Shown piece after piece: positions 63,121 through 64,000 of a stretch of DNA of 64,000 nucleotides. The stretch's first letter is position 1. The number at the start of each line of letters is the position of its first letter. The position numbers were made by a program, and so were the translations under genes. Origin of the DNA: SG8-30 sp963710135 (GTDB lineage: Bacteria > Pseudomonadota > Gammaproteobacteria > Steroidobacterales > Steroidobacteraceae); contig CAVPYY010000010.1 of NCBI GenBank assembly GCA_963710135.1, positions 124,001 through 188,000 of the forward strand. The letters run 5' to 3'. The notes beneath the pieces were generated by a model. That model was not told the origin of the DNA. It ran no database searches and saw only the letters and a program-made list of their open reading frames with translations.

Positions 63121-64000
63121 CTATGCGAACGCGTCAGCTACCTGCAAGACAACCTGATCATCATCTTCCTCAAACGGTTTTGACTTCAGCCACGAAGTCC
63201 ATCCCAACCTCGGACGCCGCTTTGCGCGTGTCGTCAAAATACAGCCCGGCACCTGCTTTGCATGGAGTACAAGCTGTAAATCAAAATCTAATTCCAAACC
63301 AACCATAAACCGGATCATTGATTTTAACGGTTCGTGGCCGCTGCCGTTTGGCAAAAACTCTTGAAACTGTGTAAACGACATAGCGCCGATCACAAGTCTG
63401 AACTTTGACTGCTGATCCCAAACTTTGGTTCCAATTATCGCATCAACTCCAAGCACGCTATTCCGCGTGCCCAATTTCGTGATGCTCTCCTCGTCCAAAT
63501 GCAGCCATTGTCCGTAAAACTGTTTTGCCTTTGCCGGGACACCGTAATAGTCCGAAAGAATTTGTTCGAGTGCTCCGGACGAATGAGGTTTTTGCTGAAT
63601 CAAACCGCCATAGGGCAAAAGGCGTTCTTCATCGAGACCCATCCTGCCGCGCAGACCATTTGTTCCAAGTCCAACCCAGTCAAACAAATAGGACGTAAAA
63701 TCATCGCCGCCTCTTTCGTACTGAACCGGGAATCGGTACTTTTCCCACGCCTTATAAAACAACGAAACGAGCCGGTGCGAAAACATGTCCAGAAAAGAAA
63801 GCAGCGCGGTGTCAGAATAGCGTGCGCGTTCAACGATCAACTCCGAATAGTGGATCGGTAAGACGCCGGCAATTCCGACAAGTCCCATAAAGTTGATTTG
63901 CATTTCAGCATGGCTCTCGCCCGTCTCCTCGTCGACCACCTCAACGAGCCGCTGAATTTCGCTGGGCGGAAACCTTAACGACGGATTTCCTCGGAAACTA
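63121..64000 (-). CDS. tssG: T6SS baseplate protein TssG (5' end beyond window)
   Basis: TssG is a baseplate wedge component. The open frame runs to the right edge (FRGNPSLRFPPSEIQRLVEV precedes the ATG-like position 63939), so the start lies outside the window. Family landmarks are QINFMGLVGIAGVLPIHYSE, FLDMFSHRLVSLFYKAWEKY and GTNGLRGRMGLDEERLLPYG; the C-terminal half includes QWLHLDEESITKLGTRNSVL and VWDQQSKFRLVIGAMSFTQF. Unlike clpV and vgrG this stretch is open for 880 bases. It is followed by clpV on the same strand, the usual tssG-tssH order. Confidence 0.9.
   Translation of the reverse strand, partial: SFRGNPSLRFPPSEIQRLVEVVDEETGESHAEMQINFMGLVGIAGVLPIHYSELIVERARYSDTALLSFLDMFSHRLVSLFYKAWEKYRFPVQYERGGDDFTSYLFDWVGLGTNGLRGRMGLDEERLLPYGGLIQQKPHSSGALEQILSDYYGVPAKAKQFYGQWLHLDEESITKLGTRNSVLGVDAIIGTKVWDQQSKFRLVIGAMSFTQFQEFLPNGSGHEPLKSMIRFMVGLELDFDLQLVLHAKQVPGCILTTRAKRRPRLGWTSWLKSKPFEEDDDQVVLQVADAFA

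Noticed and set aside
55396..64000. Treating the T6SS cluster as a genomic island of the gammaproteobacterial host
   Set aside because: Both border genes are cut without any repeat, integrase or tRNA at the join, and error rate and composition change together, which fits a chimeric contig better.

Overview
The window looks like a contig from an environmental bacterium, and it falls into two unlike parts. Positions 1 to about 55,395 are GC-rich and read as a gammaproteobacterial chromosome: glnD-dapC-dapD-dapE, a complete PhoBR/Pst locus, a GlrK-QseG-GlrR sensory operon, srkA, typA, GTP-dependent pckG and DinG/YoaA. From about 55,396 to 64,000 base composition and codon use change sharply to AT-richer DNA carrying a type VI secretion (T6SS) cluster. 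At the join two unrelated genes are both cut, so the contig is either a chimeric assembly or carries a very recent junction. No tRNA, rRNA or CRISPR array was seen.

Layout. 1-2.5 kb: end of glnD, then dapC and dapD (lysine/DAP synthesis). 2.5-16.4 kb: phosphate locus, almost all on the minus strand: phoB, phoR, a PlcP-like phosphoesterase and an Agt-like glycosyltransferase (a likely phospholipid-to-glycolipid remodelling pair), pstS, an outer-membrane porin, a second phoU, dsbB, then pstC-pstA-pstB-phoU. Candidate Pho boxes lie before phoB, the phosphoesterase, pstS and pstC. dapE sits inside this locus. 16.4-25.9 kb: tsaB, dinG, pckG, a class III cyclase with an FHA domain, an M28 peptidase, a RAYT-type REP transposase and dusA. 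25.9-34.8 kb: surface and c-di-GMP region with a beta-helix protein, an Ig/FN3 lipoprotein behind two tandem c-di-GMP-I riboswitches, a second FN3 lipoprotein and a large PAS/GAF/GGDEF/EAL protein. 35-45 kb: GT2-GtrA, typA, a metalloprotease lipoprotein, srkA, galE, a PEP-CTERM protein and an outer-membrane beta-barrel. 45-51 kb: glrK-qseG-glrR and a LamG/Calx-beta protein with a GlyGly-CTERM-like tail. 51-55.4 kb: AMP-ligase, SDR and ACP mini-operon, a GT9 fragment and fumarate reductase subunits. 55.4-64 kb: putative zincin effector, unknown protein, PAAR, DUF4123 adaptor, VgrG, ClpV and TssG.

The most distinctive feature is a family of six REP/BIME-like elements with GGAG feet and 11-bp periodic interiors, scattered around a RAYT transposase. 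They sit at gene ends, overlap stop codons, extend two proteins, and in one case are inserted in frame inside the SrkA kinase. The second highlight is the pair of c-di-GMP riboswitches ending directly on the start codon of a surface lipoprotein, near a c-di-GMP turnover enzyme.

Many genes carry single-base frameshifts, clustered at the left end (dapC), in galE, and throughout 51-64 kb, while other long genes are perfectly open. This pattern suggests uncorrected long-read sequence rather than biological decay, so frameshifted genes are annotated as single loci.
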